Part shown: positions 63,939-64,000 of the stretch, one piece after another
How the letters are laid out: each line of letters starts with the position of its first letter
Numbering within the stretch: position 1 is the stretch's first letter
From: PALSA-612 sp963791225
GTDB taxonomy: Bacteria; Actinomycetota; Thermoleophilia; Gaiellales; Gaiellaceae
DNA length: 64,000 nucleotides
Direction: 5' to 3'
Assembly: GCA_963791225.1 (NCBI GenBank)
Contig: CAWBRV010000007.1
Location: forward strand, 322,594-386,593
The notes under the pieces: generated by a model
The model's input: the letters and a program-made list of their open reading frames with translations, nothing else
Databases searched by the model: none
Told to the model about the DNA's origin: nothing
Made by a program: the position numbers and the translations under genes

Positions 63939-64000
63939 CGGCTGCAGGCGGTGTCGAGCTGCCGATCACTCCGGCGACGGCGATCAGGGTGAGCAGATAC
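63913..64000 (-). CDS. C-terminal fragment of a membrane protein, continues beyond window
   Basis: The last 28 codons of a minus-strand gene: a hydrophobic stretch LLTLIAVAGVIGSS followed by TPPAAVGRPYKKQ and TAG at 63913-63915. Only a C-terminal helix is visible, so the family cannot be named. Confidence 0.5.
   Translation of the reverse strand, partial: YLLTLIAVAGVIGSSTPPAAVGRPYKKQ

Noticed and set aside
1..64000. CRISPR arrays, insertion sequences, integrases, prophage genes, rRNA operons
   Set aside because: No regularly spaced direct repeats, transposase or integrase motifs, phage structural genes or rRNA sequences were seen on reading both strands.

Overview
The window is very GC-rich, gene-dense chromosomal DNA, almost entirely housekeeping and stress-response genes. 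I see no phage, insertion sequence, plasmid or CRISPR signature. Gene content points to a deep-branching actinobacterium, most likely Thermoleophilia (Gaiellales/Solirubrobacterales) or a Rubrobacter-like lineage. The evidence is MurT/GatD, SepF and DivIVA, a GarA-FtsR-PgsA neighbourhood as in mycobacteria, an ImuB/DnaE2 mutasome, a single-motif RsiG-like protein, and also RNase Y with a Bacillus-like rodZ-cinA-recA-rny order. The taxonomic call is inference.

Layout. 1-2.0 kb: end of a gamma-glutamyltransferase gene, small genes, a cupin, and a 13-codon ORF followed by a hairpin. 2.1-9.7 kb: DRG-like TGS GTPase, then imuB under two tandem LexA-type boxes, a DUF6504-like gene, two tandem bicupins and dnaE2. 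9.7-14.4 kb: small exported protein, glycosyltransferase, EEP phosphatase, class V aminotransferase, VOC and HD proteins. 14.4-16.7 kb: murA, a degenerate HisB-like gene, ridA. 16.9-23.7 kb: DHH-CBS-nucleotidyltransferase fusion, yggS-sepF, yggT-divIVA, then DUF167-dksA-lspA-rluD. 23.7-34.1 kb: rpsB-tsf-pyrH-frr-uppS-cdsA-dxr-rseP-ispG-proS-XRE. 34.1-40.1 kb: the most accessory-looking part, with an M23 hydrolase behind a structured leader, tRNA-Pro(GGG), a CHRD protein, a GH99-like hydrolase and a 664-residue secreted protein of unknown function preceded by a coupled small ORF. 40.2-44.9 kb: HutF-like hydrolase, pgsA, rsiG-like, garA, ftsR, apt. 45.4-47.4 kb: two convergent group 1/2 sigma factors. 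47.5-57.5 kb: homing-endonuclease-associated-repeat protein, murT-gatD, nudix-dut-hflX, dapC-dapD, dapF, miaA, miaB. 57.6-64 kb: rny, recX, recA, thpR, cinA, rodZ and a membrane protein.

Themes. Cell wall supply and division run through the window: murA, murT/gatD, dapC/D/F, uppS, rodZ, sepF, divIVA and the M23 hydrolase. The MEP isoprenoid genes dxr and ispG flank rseP near uppS. Damage response is covered by imuB, dnaE2, recA and recX. Many genes overlap by ATGA or GTGA, which implies translational coupling. A -10 hexamer (TANNNT-like) lies 6-7 nt before about a dozen start codons, which implies many leaderless mRNAs.

Most notable: the single-motif RsiG-like anti-sigma protein with an exact cyclic-di-GMP signature; a DapF homologue with both catalytic cysteines replaced by serine; a HisB-like protein lacking its metal ligands beside murA; a hairpin that engages the rseP start codon; and five isolated +1 frameshifts in conserved genes, most simply sequence errors.
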